From NCBI RefSeq assembly GCF_003025005.1, contig NZ_PVSS01000001.1, positions 186,001-250,000 of the forward strand: DNA of 64,000 bases, read 5' to 3'. This document shows positions 42,546 to 51,928 of the stretch, piece after piece (within the stretch, counting starts at the first letter, position 1; each line of letters opens with the position of its first letter). The position numbers and the translations under genes were made by a program. The notes beneath the pieces were generated by a model. That model searched no databases and had not been told where the DNA came from. It saw only the letters and a program-made list of their open reading frames with translations. Source of the stretch: Brumimicrobium mesophilum. Lineage in GTDB: Bacteria; Bacteroidota; Bacteroidia; Flavobacteriales_D; Crocinitomicaceae.

Positions 42546-43922
42546 CTAGGTGAAAATCCATCCATTAGAAATATATGTATTGAACAAGTAGGCTGTCCAA
42601 ACAACATTGACAAAAACAGTTGAATACAATCCAACTTTATAAATTTTCGATTGAGATAGATCTTGAAATAGCCAAAAGAAAAATAAAGCAATAGTTAAAA
42701 ACATTCCAGTATCTGAAAAATTCCATTGTGTTGAATAATCAATCAAACCGAGAGAAAAAACACTAAATAAAGAAAGTGTTATGAAAAAGAAAAAACGATA
42801 GGAAGCATCTATTTTACTAATATAATTAAATGAAAAGAATAGCAAACTGAAGAAAAACGGTGTACACAGTACATAGCGAGACAATCCGTTTAAACTTCCA
42901 CCTTGAAACAAAAGAATAAATAAAAATATTCCAACGATATAAAAAATAGATAAAACTTGAATATAGTTATTTGGTGTATTATCGAAAATCCTAACCATAC
43001 TCTTTTTAATCGACCCCACTAATTGATTATAAAAAAGCAACAATAATATAGCGAATAAGGGAATCGCAATTATGAAAATAATTCCAAGACTCATTCCAAA
43101 TCCTTCATGAGACCAATCTCTTATACCGTGCGGAATAGAAAGCACATGGTCCCAATATTTTTGAACTTCAACAAATTTAAAAAATCCTCCACCACTATAA
43201 CTTTTATGTACAATGGAAACTGTCAAGGTCCCTAATCCAAGAGGTAACAACTTAAAAAATGTGCTTTTTATTGTACTTAGTATTTGCTTATGACCGAGAA
43301 GAAAAAATACCTCCGCACCAATTAAAGACAGCATTAAAAAAGTATAAGTTGGTCTTGTAAGAGCGCACAAGAAAAAACCAACAAAGTATATCCAATACTT
43401 TTTCTTGGTTAAACCGTACAAGCCAATCGCTCCAGCCAGCAAAAAAGTAGATTCAGTATAAGGAATCAAAAACACAACAAGTGTTGGAATAGAAAAAGCA
43501 ATCAATAAAGGAGTGTTTCTAAGTAAGGATTTATTGGTTCCAAAGATCTTATAGAGAATTAGTAATGCAATACCAAACAATAGATAATTTATAAAAATCA
43601 TTCCAATTGGAGGCAAACCCGAGATATTCCAAATTAGAGGGTAAAGCGGAAAAAATGCAAATATGTAATCACCGTTTGCTTTCTCAATATCATAACCAGT
43701 ATTTTTTATTGTGTGATAATGAACTCCATCCCATTGAACATAATTTTCATTGGTTAATTTCTTAAACGGCGCGTTAACTAATTTCTTGCCGTCAACACTA
43801 TCTACCCAAGTATCAGATATTTTTCCAAATGTAATCTTGTGAATAGTCTCATTCTGAAGCAATAAAAAAATAAGCCAAAAAGCAGCAAAAAATGAGGCGA
43901 TAGTTAAAATATTCTTAGGCAT
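42546..43922 (-). CDS. PIG-V/Gpi18-like polytopic mannosyltransferase
   Basis: 458 residues with about 11 membrane segments. The first large periplasmic loop holds YVQWDGVHYHTIKNTGYDI...FAFFPLYPLI, which matches the WD-x-x-HY-x-x-I...GY...AFFPLYP signature of GPI mannosyltransferase 2-like (PIG-V) GT-C enzymes. It would transfer a sugar from a polyprenyl-phosphate donor on the outer face of the inner membrane; the acceptor is unknown. No other glycan genes adjacent. Confidence 0.78.
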   Translation of the reverse strand: MPKNILTIASFFAAFWLIFLLLQNETIHKITFGKISDTWVDSVDGKKLVNAPFKKLTNENYVQWDGVHYHTIKNTGYDIEKANGDYIFAFFPLYPLIWNISGLPPIGMIFINYLLFGIALLILYKIFGTNKSLLRNTPLLIAFSIPTLVVFLIPYTESTFLLAGAIGLYGLTKKKYWIYFVGFFLCALTRPTYTFLMLSLIGAEVFFLLGHKQILSTIKSTFFKLLPLGLGTLTVSIVHKSYSGGGFFKFVEVQKYWDHVLSIPHGIRDWSHEGFGMSLGIIFIIAIPLFAILLLLFYNQLVGSIKKSMVRIFDNTPNNYIQVLSIFYIVGIFLFILLFQGGSLNGLSRYVLCTPFFFSLLFFSFNYISKIDASYRFFFFITLSLFSVFSLGLIDYSTQWNFSDTGMFLTIALFFFWLFQDLSQSKIYKVGLYSTVFVNVVWTAYLFNTYISNGWIFT

Positions 43923-44080
43923 TTATTTCATAAAGTAATAGCAATAGGATAAATCTTGTTGCTAAGATTAATATTTTTAGTGGAATTTAATAGCGTCTCT
44001 AAATTCTCTATTTATTTTAAACTGATAAATTGTAAATATAGTATCTAATCAATTTAAAAAAAATATCTATCCAATAATTT

Positions 44081-44192
44081 AACCGTAAATATATCTAATC
44101 CACCAAGCATGTAATTAAGCAATTCACTGACAAGATCCTTCTCAAATTTCTATTCCCAACAAGTTGAAAAACAAATTTACTTTAGGATGAAA
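44081..44192. repeat. Dispersed intergenic repeat, copy B
   Basis: Partner of 9311-9427 in the same orientation (see copy A). It lies in the 436-bp gene-free region 43923-44358. Its minus strand is open for about 40 codons and reads KDLVSELLNYMLGGLDIFTV, while copy A reads KDLAS, stop, then QLNLNHILNGLEIFTG. This suggests both derive from one protein-coding ancestor. Confidence 0.6.
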
Positions 44193-44344
44193 TTAACATA
44201 GGGGTATATCCAAAACGAGACGAGAAAATCAAGCTAGTTAGAGCGTTAATCTATAAATATACATTTAAAGACATTAATCAGCATCCAAATGTCTTGGTTC
44301 ATCAAATTCATCCATCACTTTCACACAAATATTAAAGAAACCTT

Positions 44345-44352
44345 TAACTTTG
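44345..44352 (+). promoter_or_regulatory. Bacteroidota -7 element (TAACTTTG)
   Basis: TAACTTTG, exact TAnnTTTG match, ends 6 bp before ATG 44359, implying a nearly leaderless mRNA for the hemJ-like operon and ruling out an upstream TTG start at 44350. Confidence 0.5.
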
Positions 44353-44358
44353 TCCATC

Positions 44359-44895
44359 ATGAGTTATACCGTATTTAAAGCTTTACATATTATCTTTATG
44401 GTCAGCTGGTTTGCTGGACTATTTTACATTGTGCGTTTATTTGTATACCACACCGAAGCACAAGAAAAAAGCGATCAAGAAAAGCAAATTTTGAGCAAGC
44501 AATTTAAAGTGATGGAAAAGAAATTGTGGTGGATTATTACCACTCCAGCAATGATTCTTACTGTTGCTTTTGGAATAACTATGTTGGTCCTAAATCCTAT
44601 GCTTTTAAAAATGGACTGGATGCATCTTAAGCTCACTTTTGTTGCTTTATTGCTCGTTTATCACTTCGTTTGCCAGAAAATAATGCGAAAATTAGATAAA
44701 GATATCTTCACTTGGAACTCCAACAAACTACGTTTGTGGAATGAAGTAGCGACTCTTTCTTTAGTTGCCATTGTCTTTTTGGTCATTATGAAGAATAGCT
44801 TGAACTGGATTTACGGAACAGTTGGATTTTTCGCGGTTGCCGTTGCTTTAATGATTGCAATAAAAATTTACAAACGATACAGAAATAAGAAATAA
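44359..44895 (+). CDS. hemJ: HemJ-like protein (CopD family, UPF0093)
   Basis: 178 residues from ATG 44359. Four to five membrane helices. The N-terminus FKALHIIFMVSWFAGLFYIVRLFVYHTEA is the HemJ/UPF0093 signature with the conserved His and Arg, and the C-terminal KLRLWNEVATLSLVAIVFLVIMKN is also typical. HemJ is the oxygen-independent protoporphyrinogen IX oxidase of many bacteria. The gene is followed by tatD with a 1-bp overlap and by ansA, so operon transcription is likely although the functions are unrelated. Confidence 0.82.
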   Translation: MSYTVFKALHIIFMVSWFAGLFYIVRLFVYHTEAQEKSDQEKQILSKQFKVMEKKLWWIITTPAMILTVAFGITMLVLNPMLLKMDWMHLKLTFVALLLVYHFVCQKIMRKLDKDIFTWNSNKLRLWNEVATLSLVAIVFLVIMKNSLNWIYGTVGFFAVAVALMIAIKIYKRYRNKK

Positions 44896-45671
44896 TGACA
44901 TATATAGATACTCACGCACACCTTTACGCTGACCAATTTGATGAGGACAGAGATGAAATGATTAAACGGGCTATCGAAAGTGGTGTTACTAAATTATTTC
45001 TACCAAACATTGATATTTCATCCATCAAAAAAATGGAACAATTGGTTGAGGATTACCCTGGAACTTGCTATTCAATGATGGGAATTCACCCTTGTGATGT
45101 AGCCAAAGATTGGGAAGCTCAACTCGAAGAGGTTAAAACACATTATAAAAAGGGATACCACATTGGAATTGGTGAAATTGGAATTGATTTGTATTGGGAC
45201 AAAACATTACAGAAAGAACAAACAGAATCTTTTCGAGCACAAATAAACTGGGCGAAAGAAGAAGAATTGCCTATTGTGATTCACTGTAGAGATTCATTCG
45301 ATGAAATTTTTGAAGTGCTAGACCAAGAAAATGATGATAGACTTTTTGGAGTATTCCACTGTTTCACAGGAACTGAAGAACAAGCCAATCGCATTCTTAA
45401 TTATGGAGGTTTTAAATTAGGGATTGGTGGAGTAGTTACTTTCAAAAATAGCGGTGTGGATAAAGCAATTCAAAACATTGACTTGAAAAATATCGTTTTG
45501 GAAACTGATGCGCCCTATTTGGCTCCTACTCCATTCCGAGGAAAAAGAAACGAAAGCTCATTCATTCCAATGATTGCAAAGAAACTATCTGACATTCATG
45601 GAATAGACGAAGAAGAAGTGGGCAGAATCACAACTCAAAATGCCTTGGAAGTATTCAAATTAAAAGCGTAA
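44895..45671 (+). CDS. TatD-family metal-dependent hydrolase
   Basis: 258 residues. Signatures: MTYIDTHAHLYADQFDEDRD with His7 and His9 (metal ligands), GIGEIGIDLYWDKT (Glu), FSxx-equivalent GVFHCFTGTEEQA (His) and VLETDAPYLAPTPFRGKRN (Asp). TatD enzymes are Mg-dependent 3'-5' DNA/RNA exonucleases or quality-control hydrolases. The start codon overlaps the hemJ stop (taATG), and ansA follows after 3 bp. Confidence 0.94.
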   Translation: MTYIDTHAHLYADQFDEDRDEMIKRAIESGVTKLFLPNIDISSIKKMEQLVEDYPGTCYSMMGIHPCDVAKDWEAQLEEVKTHYKKGYHIGIGEIGIDLYWDKTLQKEQTESFRAQINWAKEEELPIVIHCRDSFDEIFEVLDQENDDRLFGVFHCFTGTEEQANRILNYGGFKLGIGGVVTFKNSGVDKAIQNIDLKNIVLETDAPYLAPTPFRGKRNESSFIPMIAKKLSDIHGIDEEEVGRITTQNALEVFKLKA

Positions 45672-45674
45672 ATT

Positions 45675-46691
45675 ATGCAACAGTCAAAAGTATTATTGAT
45701 TTATACAGGAGGAACAATCGGGATGATTGAGGACCCAGAAACTGGTGCATTAATGGCATTTGATTTTGATCATTTAAGCGATCAAATTCCAGAACTTTCA
45801 CGAATTAACGCAGAGCTCGAAGTGGCATCACTTGGAGAACCAATTGATTCTTCTGACATGAATCCAAAGATTTGGCAAGATATCGCTCAAAAAGTAGTCG
45901 AAAATTACGAAGAGTTTGACGGATTTGTCGTCCTTCATGGTTCTGACACCATGGCCTTTACTGCAAGTGCTTTGAGCTTTATGTTACAAGGGTTAAAAAA
46001 ACCTGTTATTCTTACAGGTTCTCAATTGCCTATTGGAACAATTCGAACAGATGGAAAAGAAAACTTAATCACTTCCATTGAAATAGCAGCATCCAAAGTT
46101 GAAGAAGAAAGCATTATACAAGAAGTAGCTATTTATTTTGAATATTCTTTATACAGAGGAAATAGAACTACAAAAGTTTCTGCACACGCATTTGAAGCAT
46201 TCATATCTCCTAATTATTTAGATTTAGCATTGGCAGGAGTAGACATCAGATACAATACAGCTGCATTCTATAAAACTAAATTACCAGCATTAGATTACAA
46301 ATATAAAATGGATGACAGGGTTGCCTTGATGAAAATCTTCCCAGGATTCTCAACTTCTGTATACAAAAGCATGTTCGATTTCCAAAAAGTGAAAGCTGTG
46401 GTTATTGAATCTTTTGGCGCCGGAAACGTACCCAACAAACCATCATTTTTCGAAATGATTAAAACATATATTTCAGAAGGTGGAATTGTAATTAACATTA
46501 CCCAATGTTCTTCTGGAAGTGTTTCACAAGGTAAATATGCCAACTCTACAATGCTAAATCAAATTGGAGTAATTAGTGGTGGAGATTTAACCACAGAAGC
46601 TGCAATAACGAAGATTATGTATTTGTTGGGGAATTATTCAGATGTGAAAGAGGTTAAGCGTTTAATGCAAGTTTCTTTGGTGGGAGAGTGA
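45675..46691 (+). CDS. ansA: Type I L-asparaginase
   Basis: 338 residues, no signal peptide, so the cytoplasmic type I enzyme. Catalytic Thr14 in YTGGTIGM and the second motif FVVLHGSDTMAFTASALSFML with the Thr/Asp/Lys triad region (LTGSQLPIGTIRTDGKENL follows). Length is typical. It converts asparagine to aspartate and ammonia. Last gene of the hemJ-tatD-ansA cluster; a repeat-rich hairpin region follows. Confidence 0.94.
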   Translation: MQQSKVLLIYTGGTIGMIEDPETGALMAFDFDHLSDQIPELSRINAELEVASLGEPIDSSDMNPKIWQDIAQKVVENYEEFDGFVVLHGSDTMAFTASALSFMLQGLKKPVILTGSQLPIGTIRTDGKENLITSIEIAASKVEEESIIQEVAIYFEYSLYRGNRTTKVSAHAFEAFISPNYLDLALAGVDIRYNTAAFYKTKLPALDYKYKMDDRVALMKIFPGFSTSVYKSMFDFQKVKAVVIESFGAGNVPNKPSFFEMIKTYISEGGIVINITQCSSGSVSQGKYANSTMLNQIGVISGGDLTTEAAITKIMYLLGNYSDVKEVKRLMQVSLVGE

Positions 46692-46758
46692 TTAATTACG
46701 AATTTTTGAATTACGAATGACAACTCGCAATTGATAATTCACAATTCGTAATTGCTTT
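46692..46758. repeat. ATTACGAATT-type inverted repeat between convergent genes
   Basis: gattaattacgaat, gaattacgaatg and the inverse aattcgtaattgc face each other between two convergent genes; the right arm leads into TTTTTATTTTT on the plus strand. It can act as a bidirectional terminator and belongs to the same word family as 24157-24290 and 34101-34125. Confidence 0.6.
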
Positions 46759-47448
46759 TTATTTTTTAATGAATTTTCGTGTGACTTGTTTCTCTCCATT
46801 TGAAAATTTACAGAAATACAAGCCCTTCTTTAATTCTGAAATATCAATAGAATTTTTAAATCCTCCGTTTTCTTGATTTAAAAAACGCTCAGCTTTTACT
46901 CGATTCCCTGTAACATCAAAAATGTCAAGTTGGATAGAATTTGAATAGTCATTTAGCGTGAAGTTGAGTTGGTTAGTTGCTGGATTTGGGAATAAGCTAA
47001 TGTCATTCTCTAAATTATTCTCCAGAATACTGAGTGAACCCATTATTAAAGTATCAGTTTGGACTTTAAAATGCAGTGAGTCATTCTCGGTTGCACCATA
47101 CCTTATAAGATTTGTATTAACCAAAACTGCAGTCAAATTAGCATCAAAATTTATAAAATTTACTGAAGTCGTATCATAAGCATTGCACCCATGTTGTGTC
47201 CAAAAAGCTCTCGTATCAAAATATAAATCTATTGATATAACATTATTGATTTCAGAGACTATGACTGTGTCTATTCTTGGGCAAGAACCACCAGACCCAT
47301 AAGAAAACGCTACCTCAGAAAATAATTGAAGATTACTGCCTTGAATTAGATAAGTATAATTAGCTCCTAAAAAACCAAATTGACCAAAAGAACTAGTTGA
47401 AATAGTAAGGAGTAATGATATGATGGTATATTTTATTATACTTTTCAT
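46759..47448 (-). CDS. T9SS-targeted secreted protein, hypothetical
   Basis: 229 residues. Signal peptide ends SSFGQ at about 23. The mature domain (about 24-145) is beta-rich with one Cys pair (SCPRIDTVIV..., HGCNAYDTT) and not recognised. The C-terminal type A sorting domain starts DISLFPNPATNQLNFTLND and ends with ISELKKGLYFCKFSNGEKQ then a basic tail. Secreted through T9SS. Convergent with ansA. Confidence 0.8.
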   Translation of the reverse strand: MKSIIKYTIISLLLTISTSSFGQFGFLGANYTYLIQGSNLQLFSEVAFSYGSGGSCPRIDTVIVSEINNVISIDLYFDTRAFWTQHGCNAYDTTSVNFINFDANLTAVLVNTNLIRYGATENDSLHFKVQTDTLIMGSLSILENNLENDISLFPNPATNQLNFTLNDYSNSIQLDIFDVTGNRVKAERFLNQENGGFKNSIDISELKKGLYFCKFSNGEKQVTRKFIKK

Positions 47449-47509
47449 GATATCGTATTTAAAATTAATATTTATGCAGAGGACCTAAACCCTCTAAGTT
47501 AAACCCTTT

Positions 47510-47971
47510 TTATTGAACTACTAACGTGCTTGCATCTACAATTTCTCCTTCAACAACCAATGCAGTTGTATAAACTCCTGTTGGGTAATTTGATACATCA
47601 ATACTGGTTTGTGTCTAGCTACAATTTAGCAGATAATTATTTGATGTCGAAAAATTACTTGTACCCACTACCATTAAATAAGCTGAATTCGCGCCATCTG
47701 TATCATAATCTATTGTTAAATCTGTACTTACTGGATTTGGACTTAAGTTAATTATTTTAAATCTATTTACTTTAACCTCTACCTCGTCATAATCCTTAAA
47801 TCCATCAGCATCCGCCACTACTTCCAATTTGTATATTTTGGTAATTTCAGGCGACAAAGTCAAACTGATACCTGTATAAATTAAATTGCCATCCGAGTCG
47901 TACCATTTGTATTCTGCTGCTTCATTAATTTGTTCAGCCGTAAGAGTTACATTTTCACTTTTATCAATTTG
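47510..47971 (-). pseudogene. Decayed T9SS-secreted protein gene, C-terminal remnant with in-frame TAG
   Basis: On the minus strand, codons read KSENVTLTAEQINEAAEYKW, then YDSDGNLIYTGISLTLSPEI, then a T9SS type A start INLSPNPVSTDLTIDYD. At 47615-47617 an in-frame TAG interrupts; the same frame continues TQTSIDVSNYPTGVYTTALV and VEGEIVDASTLVVQ to TAA at 47510-47512, the normal end of a sorting domain. The 5' side stops at TAA 47972-47974 with no ATG. Only the last about 150 codons of a larger protein remain. Confidence 0.8.
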
Positions 47972-48288
47972 TTAATACCACCTATAATTCTTGATAAAAC
48001 ACCCGTATTTGAGGGGATTAAAAACCTACAGAAATCACTTGGATGTTTCAAAAATTTCAACCAGCGAATGTCTGTCCAAAATTTTCCGCGTAGAAAATAG
48101 TCTTTTAGCAAGCACTTAGGAGAAACTTTAAAACGAGATAAAACCTCGAAATAACAGTTTATAAAGAGGTTTAAGAATCAAAAATCCGTCACCAAAAGAT
48201 TTGATTTTGTGATTTGACTTTGTTCATCTATCATTTTACTTTCTAAAATCCCAGATTCATCATTCACGAATAAAAAATTCCCAAAAAC
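47972..48288. other. Gene-free region with an unexplained 76-codon open frame (minus strand)
   Basis: Minus-strand frame open from 48177 down to the stop at 47947-47949, without ATG, reading CLLKDYFLRGKFWTDIRWLK then FLKHPSDFCRFLIPSNTG. It abuts the T9SS remnant. A 7-bp inverted repeat AAACCTC / GAGGTTT lies at about 48141-48172. Origin not recognised. Confidence 0.35.
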
Positions 48289-48324
48289 AAAAAAACCGTT
48301 TCGACCTAAGTCCAAACGGTTTTT
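48289..48324 (-). terminator. Rho-independent terminator
   Basis: 12-bp stem AAAAAACCGTTT / AAACGGTTTTTT with a 12-nt loop, 20 bp after the stop of the PpiD-like gene. The A/T ends make it usable in both directions. Confidence 0.88.
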
Positions 48325-48343
48325 TATGTCTAAGAATTAGAGC

Positions 48344-50545
48344 TTATCTAATCCCGTATCTTCTTAATTTTCTATTGTCAATAACATCAGATGATTGAAT
48401 CAATGCCGAACGGAATTGATTTTCAATAGTTGATATATTTTGAGCCTTGATTTGCTCAATTTCAGCAGAGAAGTCAGTAGTTTCTTCATCCGCAGCTGTT
48501 GTTTGATCTACTCTCAAAACAAATACTCCATTTGTCCCTTTCACAGGAACTGATGTTTCACCATCAACTAATCCTGAAAATGCTGTTCCAATAATTTGTG
48601 GCTCTCGTCCAACTGCAACGTTACTTGCAGAGAATGTTAATCCTTCTGATTCAAGTTTCGCACCAGTTTTAGTAGACAAAGCTTGAAGATCTTTCTCACC
48701 TAACATTTGATCGATTAAGTAATTTGCTTGTTTTTCTTTACGTAACTCGGCACGCATTACATCTTCTACAGTTTCCAATCTTGGAACTCCCTTTTCAATA
48801 ATATCAGAAACAAGAGCTACAATGATACGGTTCTTATCACGAATTGGTGAAGAACTAAGTGTTCCAGCTTTAGCTTCGTTTTCATAAGCTAAACGTAAAA
48901 TACGCCCCTCAGCAATTTCATTGAAACCAGCAACAGTTGGCTCTTCATCTTGAATCGTTGCAAAACGAACAGTGTATCCTTGCTCTACAGCATATTTTTC
49001 AAAAGCCTCTGCTTTCTCTTTGTTTGATTTCCCACTAAATTGGTCATCTAAATCATAAATATAATTTGAAGCTTCACTGTTCACTTGGTCTGCAGTTGTT
49101 TTCGTTGCTTCTATGCTTTTTATTACATCTGCAAGAATAGGACGTTTTGTTGCTTCACGGTCTAAAACTTCAACAATATGAATTCCATAAGTTGTTTTCA
49201 CAGTTCCAATTGTTCCGATTGGCTTGAAGAAAGAGAAATCGTTAAATTCAGGAACCATTTGTCCTTGAGGAAACTTCTCATACTTACCTCCATTATTTAC
49301 AGACCCTGGATCTTCACTGAATTCAGTTACCATTGCCTCAAAGTTATTCTTTGAACGTATTACTTTAATGATACTATCAGCTTGAATCTGTGCAGCATCA
49401 AATTCCTCTGTCGAACTTGCATTCAACAAAATGTGACGAACAGATGCTGTTTTTTCTTCACCAAATCCTAAAACTTTAGAAATTTTAGCTCCATTTTGAC
49501 CAATATATGGTCCAATAACATCACCTTTATTAGCGTTCTCCATTTGAGCTGCAACAGATGCAGGATAAGTTGGTCCTTGCGTTGGAACTCCTTCTGGTTT
49601 GGCCATAGAAGTTGAATCATTAGCATATCTTTTAAGATCACTATAACGCATTACAAAAAGTGAATCATTTTTAGATGAAGCAAATTTCGGCTTCATCTTA
49701 TTTAACAATTCAAATGATTTTGTTGAATCCTCTTTACTTGGATTAACTGGAATCACGAAATAAGATATCTTACGACTTGCTTTTTGAGCATACTTCTTAT
49801 CGTTTTTGTGATCGTTGAAGTATTTTTTCAATTCTTCATCAGTAGGCTCAGCAACTGCGTCATTAGGAACTGTTGTATAGTTTTGATATACATACGTTAC
49901 ATTTTTGACAGTTTTCTTAGCAGTGAATTCATGCTTTCCTTCCAAAGAAGTAGTATGCACTCCTGAAGTAATTAAAGCATTGTATTTCTCCTCCATTCGA
50001 ACTTGAGCTACATAATCCATCAAATCTTTATACTGTTGAGCACTTCCAGGTTCTGGAGACTCTCTCAATTGATCTAATGCTTGACGCAATTGGTCCGGAG
50101 CAAATTCTCCTGTAACAGAGTCTTTGAACTGAGTTGAAATTGCAGATGGTTTGTAACCATTTTGCCCATAAAGAATGTTTTCCAACTCATACTCATCTAC
50201 GATCAATCCGATTTCCTCGTATTCTTTTCTCATCAATCCATCAATGATTGAAGTTTGCCAAGCCTGACTAGTTGCATTTTTGTCATCTTCCTCAGTAAAT
50301 CTTACTTGTTGAGTAGGATTTTGCTGTTGCTTGTTTTGCATAATGTTATTACGCGCATTATTAAGGAATTGATTGTACCTATCTTCGTTAACTTTTTCAC
50401 CGTCAACTGTACCTATTCCGTATACATCTTCTTGTGGTCCATCTCCTCCTAAGTTGAAGTCACCAATGATGAATGCTAACATTGCAATACCAATTACTGC
50501 AATCAAAAGCCACGATTTCTCACGTATTTTACCAATTAAAGCCAT
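48344..50545 (-). CDS. PpiD/SurA-like membrane-anchored peptidyl-prolyl isomerase
   Basis: 733 residues. A single N-terminal membrane anchor (KSWLLIAVIGIAMLAFIIGDF, about 10-30) and SurA_N-like helical region (to about 250) precede a PPIC/parvulin domain at about 365-465 (ASVRHILLNASS..., FSEDPGSVNNGGKYEKFPQG, TTYGIHIVEVLDRE). A second, degenerate parvulin-like part follows. This is the Bacteroidota PpiD-type foldase for exported proteins, exposed to the periplasm. Monocistronic with terminator; the next gene upstream on the strand is the CorC-like gene after 80 bp. Confidence 0.92.
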   Translation of the reverse strand: MALIGKIREKSWLLIAVIGIAMLAFIIGDFNLGGDGPQEDVYGIGTVDGEKVNEDRYNQFLNNARNNIMQNKQQQNPTQQVRFTEEDDKNATSQAWQTSIIDGLMRKEYEEIGLIVDEYELENILYGQNGYKPSAISTQFKDSVTGEFAPDQLRQALDQLRESPEPGSAQQYKDLMDYVAQVRMEEKYNALITSGVHTTSLEGKHEFTAKKTVKNVTYVYQNYTTVPNDAVAEPTDEELKKYFNDHKNDKKYAQKASRKISYFVIPVNPSKEDSTKSFELLNKMKPKFASSKNDSLFVMRYSDLKRYANDSTSMAKPEGVPTQGPTYPASVAAQMENANKGDVIGPYIGQNGAKISKVLGFGEEKTASVRHILLNASSTEEFDAAQIQADSIIKVIRSKNNFEAMVTEFSEDPGSVNNGGKYEKFPQGQMVPEFNDFSFFKPIGTIGTVKTTYGIHIVEVLDREATKRPILADVIKSIEATKTTADQVNSEASNYIYDLDDQFSGKSNKEKAEAFEKYAVEQGYTVRFATIQDEEPTVAGFNEIAEGRILRLAYENEAKAGTLSSSPIRDKNRIIVALVSDIIEKGVPRLETVEDVMRAELRKEKQANYLIDQMLGEKDLQALSTKTGAKLESEGLTFSASNVAVGREPQIIGTAFSGLVDGETSVPVKGTNGVFVLRVDQTTAADEETTDFSAEIEQIKAQNISTIENQFRSALIQSSDVIDNRKLRRYGIR

Positions 50546-50625
50546 TTTTTCTGTTTAATTTAAGGTTGCGAATATAATATATTGATTCAAACTATGAAAG
50601 GATAAATGTTTATAAAAATTCTTTC

Positions 50626-51891
50626 TTATTGATTTGTAAGAATCTTTAGTCGAATAACTTCAATTCTACGGTCGGTTACAGCTTCAATCCTCATGCTGTA
50701 ATTTTCTAATTCTAAGATGGTTCCTTCTTCTGGAATTGACTCCAAATAGTGCAACACAAGACCTCCTAATGTTTCGTATTCTGATGATTCATCTAAATTT
50801 AAATCATAATTTTCATTCAAGTAGTCGATATCTTGACGTGCTGAAAACAAATATGTAGTTTCATCAACTTGCTGCTCCAACAATCCATCTTTATCATGTT
50901 CATCTTCAATATCACCAAAAATTTCTTCAACTACATCCTCAATCGTAATTAACCCGGATGTTCCACCATACTCATCTACAACAATTGCAATATTTCCATG
51001 CTGTTTTGCAAATAACTCCAGCAGGTCTTTCGCTAAAACGGCCTCAGGAACGAAAGCAATAGGAATCAATACTTCCTTTATGCGGTTTGGCTTTTTAAAC
51101 AACTCAAAACTATGTACATAACCAATGATATTATCAATCGTGTCTCTATAAATCAAAATCTTAGAAAGTCCGGTATCTATAAACCTATTCAGCAATTCAT
51201 CAATACTCGATTCAATATCTAAGGCAACAATATCTGTTCTTGGTATCATGCAATCTCTTGCTTTCAATTCGGAAAAACCGATTGCATTTTGAAGAATTTG
51301 CATCTCATTATCCAAATCGTTCTCATCTTCCATCCGTTCGTTCAAGTCACGAACATAATCATCCAAATCAATTTTAGAAAAGACCATTTCATCCTTACTC
51401 ACGTCCATACCAAACATTCGCAACAAGCCGTTACTAATTGTCATTGTGAAAATAGTTAGCGGATAAAGTACAGTATAAATCAAAACCAAAGGAAATGAAA
51501 GAAATTGAAGCACCCTATTCGGATTAATTTGAAAAGTAGCTTTTGGCAAAAACTCTGCAGTTACCAAAATTAAAAGTGTTGACAAAATCGTCTGAATCAA
51601 CAAAACAGCAGCTTCACTTCCACCAACAAGAGGTGCAATCCAAGGCTCCATGATTTGAGCCATCCAAATACCATAAACAACAAGAGCAATATTGTTCCCT
51701 AAAAGCATTGTCGCAATAAAACGACTATCATTTTTAACAAAGTTGGCTAGGATCTTTCCTGAAAACGCACCTTTTTTATTATCCAATTCTATTTTCAAAC
51801 GATTGGCTGTAATAAAGGCTATTTCAATTCCCGAGAAGAACGCAGAAGCGGTTAGTGCTATTACAATAATAATTATACTCGAGGGATCCAT
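50626..51891 (-). CDS. Hemolysin C / CNNM-type membrane protein (DUF21-CBS-CorC)
   Basis: 421 residues. DUF21 membrane domain at about 1-190 with four hydrophobic segments; CBS pair at about 205-330 (SELKARDCMIPRTDIVALDIESS... IAIVVDEYGGTSGLITIEDVVEEIFGDIEDE is the classic second CBS signature); C-terminal CorC_HlyC domain (about 345-421). The family includes Mg/Co efflux-associated proteins and the gliding protein GldE; no gldD lies nearby, so a gliding assignment is not supported here. Confidence 0.9.
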   Translation of the reverse strand: MDPSSIIIIVIALTASAFFSGIEIAFITANRLKIELDNKKGAFSGKILANFVKNDSRFIATMLLGNNIALVVYGIWMAQIMEPWIAPLVGGSEAAVLLIQTILSTLLILVTAEFLPKATFQINPNRVLQFLSFPLVLIYTVLYPLTIFTMTISNGLLRMFGMDVSKDEMVFSKIDLDDYVRDLNERMEDENDLDNEMQILQNAIGFSELKARDCMIPRTDIVALDIESSIDELLNRFIDTGLSKILIYRDTIDNIIGYVHSFELFKKPNRIKEVLIPIAFVPEAVLAKDLLELFAKQHGNIAIVVDEYGGTSGLITIEDVVEEIFGDIEDEHDKDGLLEQQVDETTYLFSARQDIDYLNENYDLNLDESSEYETLGGLVLHYLESIPEEGTILELENYSMRIEAVTDRRIEVIRLKILTNQ

Positions 51892-51928
51892 ATATTTAAT
51901 TAGATACTAAAATTAAATCTTTTTTTAG

